A stretch of 6,215 nucleotides of DNA from an uncultured Alphaproteobacteria bacterium (GTDB lineage: Bacteria; Pseudomonadota; Alphaproteobacteria; RF32; CAG-239), in assembly GCA_944392185.1 (NCBI GenBank), contig CALXVW010000091.1, forward strand, positions 1 to 6,215, written 5' to 3'. This document shows, piece by piece, positions 5,080 to 6,215 of the stretch. The notes below the pieces were generated by a model that worked only from the letters and a program-made list of their open reading frames with translations, did no database searches and was not told where the DNA came from. A program made the translations under genes and the position numbers. How positions within the stretch are numbered: the stretch's first letter is position 1; each line of letters opens with the position of its first letter.

Positions 5080-5814
5080 CTACTCCTTTTTGGCATCAGA
5101 AGCATCGCCTATTTTGGAGCGACTACTTGACATCATCTTTGATAATGCTGATATGCTGTTAATTGCCTCTTTGTAAAGATTGTTAATTTCTTGTTTTTGC
5201 TGATCACTCTCACTTTGTTCTTGCGCGCTCTGCTCTTCTGACGAAACAGGCTTAAACTCTGAATAATACTCAGCATTTTTAGGGCTGATGTAGCGAAATA
5301 AATTTTTACAATTGTTATTGACCCTGCCGGAGACGGTTTTTCCCTCTCCTGCCGTGCCGCAATTGGTTACATCTATCTCCATATCATTTAATAACAAGAA
5401 ACAACGATCCGTCGTTATTTTTGACTTTAACGTAACTTGTTGATAAGGCTTCATCGGCGGTAAACGCAAGCTCATGGTCACATTACGGCTGTTATATGTT
5501 GCCGTATTATAGCGTGATGTACGACGATTTTGCCTTCTGGCTTCTCTTGCATTGCGCTCCTCTTGGTTGATGGCATCTGCCACTACCTCATCTGCCCAAA
5601 TTAAATTAAGAGCCGCATTGCTCACCTCATTGTCCGTCCGATTATAAAATGTCGCTCCAACATCACATGAAACGACATTACCATCTGCGTTTTTTACGGG
5701 AACAACATCATGTATCTTAAATAAAATCGCATCAGAAGCTGCCGCAGCCGCATTAATATATGAGGCCATCCCGAGCCCCAGACAGGTTATGAAGAGTTTT
5801 GCGTTCTTGTTCAT
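5080..5814 (-). CDS. secreted cysteine-containing protein with an inserted Arg/Asn-rich loop and charged C-terminal tail
   Basis: This protein of 244 residues is first in the slt operon. The signal peptide spans about residues 1-26, ending in a run of alanines; C11 is too early in it to be a lipobox cysteine. The mature part has four cysteines (C50, C138, C152, C169) and W73, with C-to-W and C2-to-C3 distances equal to those in the next protein. Between W73 and C138 it carries an extra segment of about 36 residues, rich in Arg and Asn (EERNAREARRQNRR at 85-98). After about residue 185 there is a Ser/Gln/Glu-rich tail with helix-forming, possibly coiled-coil character (NLYKEAINSISALSKMM, 212-228). 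AAGGA lies seven bases before the ATG. No family is recognised. Envelope location is well supported; function is unknown. Confidence 0.82.
   Translation of the reverse strand: MNKNAKLFITCLGLGMASYINAAAAASDAILFKIHDVVPVKNADGNVVSCDVGATFYNRTDNEVSNAALNLIWADEVVADAINQEERNAREARRQNRRTSRYNTATYNSRNVTMSLRLPPMKPYQQVTLKSKITTDRCFLLLNDMEIDVTNCGTAGEGKTVSGRVNNNCKNLFRYISPKNAEYYSEFKPVSSEEQSAQEQSESDQQKQEINNLYKEAINSISALSKMMSSSRSKIGDASDAKKE
5083..5088 (-). promoter_or_regulatory. internal ribosome binding site coupling the two secreted-protein genes
   Basis: AAGGAG on the minus strand lies within the last codons of the upstream gene, eight bases before the ATG at 5074, with the upstream TAG falling in the spacer. 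Only five bases separate that stop from the next start, so ribosomes leaving the first gene are placed at the second. Confidence 0.75.
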
Positions 5815-5853
5815 CTGATTTTCCTTAAATAAAAAAATGAATCTTTTTCCTTA

Positions 5854-5884
5854 ATTATAATCACTTTAATCTATAAAATACCAA
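5854..5884 (-). promoter_or_regulatory. candidate promoter of the three-gene secreted protein/slt operon
   Basis: On the minus strand a perfect TATAAT (5859-5854) is preceded by TTGGTA (5884-5879) with a 19-base spacer, longer than the usual 17. It lies in the AT-rich gap between the uracil-DNA glycosylase stop (5900) and the first operon ATG (5814), predicting a leader of roughly 30-35 bases. No hairpin terminator was seen between the glycosylase gene and this site, so readthrough from upstream is also possible. Confidence 0.45.
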
Positions 5885-5899
5885 TAAATAGTAAACCTT

Positions 5900-6215
5900 T
5901 TAACAACTTTCTTCATTATTTTCGCTGCCAAGCTCTTTTGACAATCTTAATAAGTCTGCCCAAGCTTTGGCTTTTTGACCGCGCGTACGCAATAAATATG
6001 CCGGATTAAAACTTGCCAAAACCTTCGCTTTCTTGCCATTTGACTTGCTATATTCAAACCAATGCCCCCTTAAATGCGAAATCGTCTCCGCCGTTTCTAA
6101 CAGAGAATTTGCCGCACTCCCGCCAAGTATAAATATATAGTCTGGGTCAACCAAGTCAATCTGGCGTTTCAAAAACGGCAAACATACCGCTATTTCCGAA
6201 TCCAGCGGCGTACGG
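5900..6215 (-). CDS. uracil-DNA glycosylase, family-4-like, C-terminal part (cut by window edge)
   Basis: 104 residues are visible and the frame stays open to the right edge; the TTG at 6181 is an internal leucine, not the start. The protein should remove uracil from DNA in base-excision repair. The fragment begins RTPLDSEIAVCLPFLKRQI, matching the family-4 stretch that follows the GNRTP motif. Its Cys11 is the expected fourth ligand of the 4Fe-4S cluster; the other ligands and the first catalytic motif lie outside the window. DPDYIFILGGSAANSLL and LRGHWFEY follow as in alphaproteobacterial members. The second motif, normally HPAYLLR, reads NPAYLLR here, with Asn at visible residue 70 (codon AAT). 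The C terminus is complete (TAA at 5902-5900). The family assignment is firm; full activity is uncertain because of the His-to-Asn change. Confidence 0.85.
   Translation of the reverse strand, partial: RTPLDSEIAVCLPFLKRQIDLVDPDYIFILGGSAANSLLETAETISHLRGHWFEYSKSNGKKAKVLASFNPAYLLRTRGQKAKAWADLLRLSKELGSENNEESC

Noticed and set aside
5080..5814. Lipoprotein assignment for the first secreted protein, based on C11
   Set aside because: The cysteine comes too early, inside the hydrophobic core, and an Ala-rich signal peptidase I site follows.

Overview
The window is about 45% GC by eye and densely coded. It looks like part of a bacterial chromosome, most likely an alphaproteobacterium. The uracil-DNA glycosylase fragment, the soluble lytic transglycosylase with a PVPRW...VDKAFVLGLIRQESSF catalytic block, and the short SIMPL protein all resemble alphaproteobacterial versions. 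The taxon is inferred from remembered family features, not from a search. There are no tRNA or rRNA genes, insertion sequences, CRISPR arrays or phage genes.

Layout. The left end (1-852) reads on the plus strand. It holds the last 45 codons of an unrecognised gene, then a cytoplasmic cyclophilin-type prolyl isomerase with a lysine-rich N-terminal tail, ending at a hairpin that can terminate transcription in both directions. Everything to the right reads on the minus strand and converges on that hairpin. Read in transcription order, from high to low coordinates, it has four parts: (a) the 3' part of a family-4-like uracil-DNA glycosylase, cut by the window edge; (b) a compact three-gene operon (5814 to 2670) of two secreted cysteine-containing proteins of unknown function and an Slt-type lytic transglycosylase, with its own promoter candidate and terminator; (c) a single small five-helix membrane protein with a promoter candidate; (d) a two-gene unit of a small three-helix membrane protein with an acidic tail and a membrane-anchored SIMPL (DUF541) protein.

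How the genes fit together. Most of the minus-strand products belong to the envelope. In the three-gene operon the first two genes are joined by a Shine-Dalgarno site lying inside the upstream gene, and the second and third overlap by ATGA. The products are therefore probably made together and may act together on peptidoglycan in the periplasm. The two unknown proteins share a Cys/Trp spacing pattern (C-x22-W, then C-x13-C, then a further Cys) and look like diverged paralogues.

Most notable points: the paralogous cysteine-protein pair coupled to Slt; a leader before the three-helix membrane protein gene that can fold to bury its own Shine-Dalgarno sequence; and an Asn in place of the usual motif-2 His in the uracil-DNA glycosylase.
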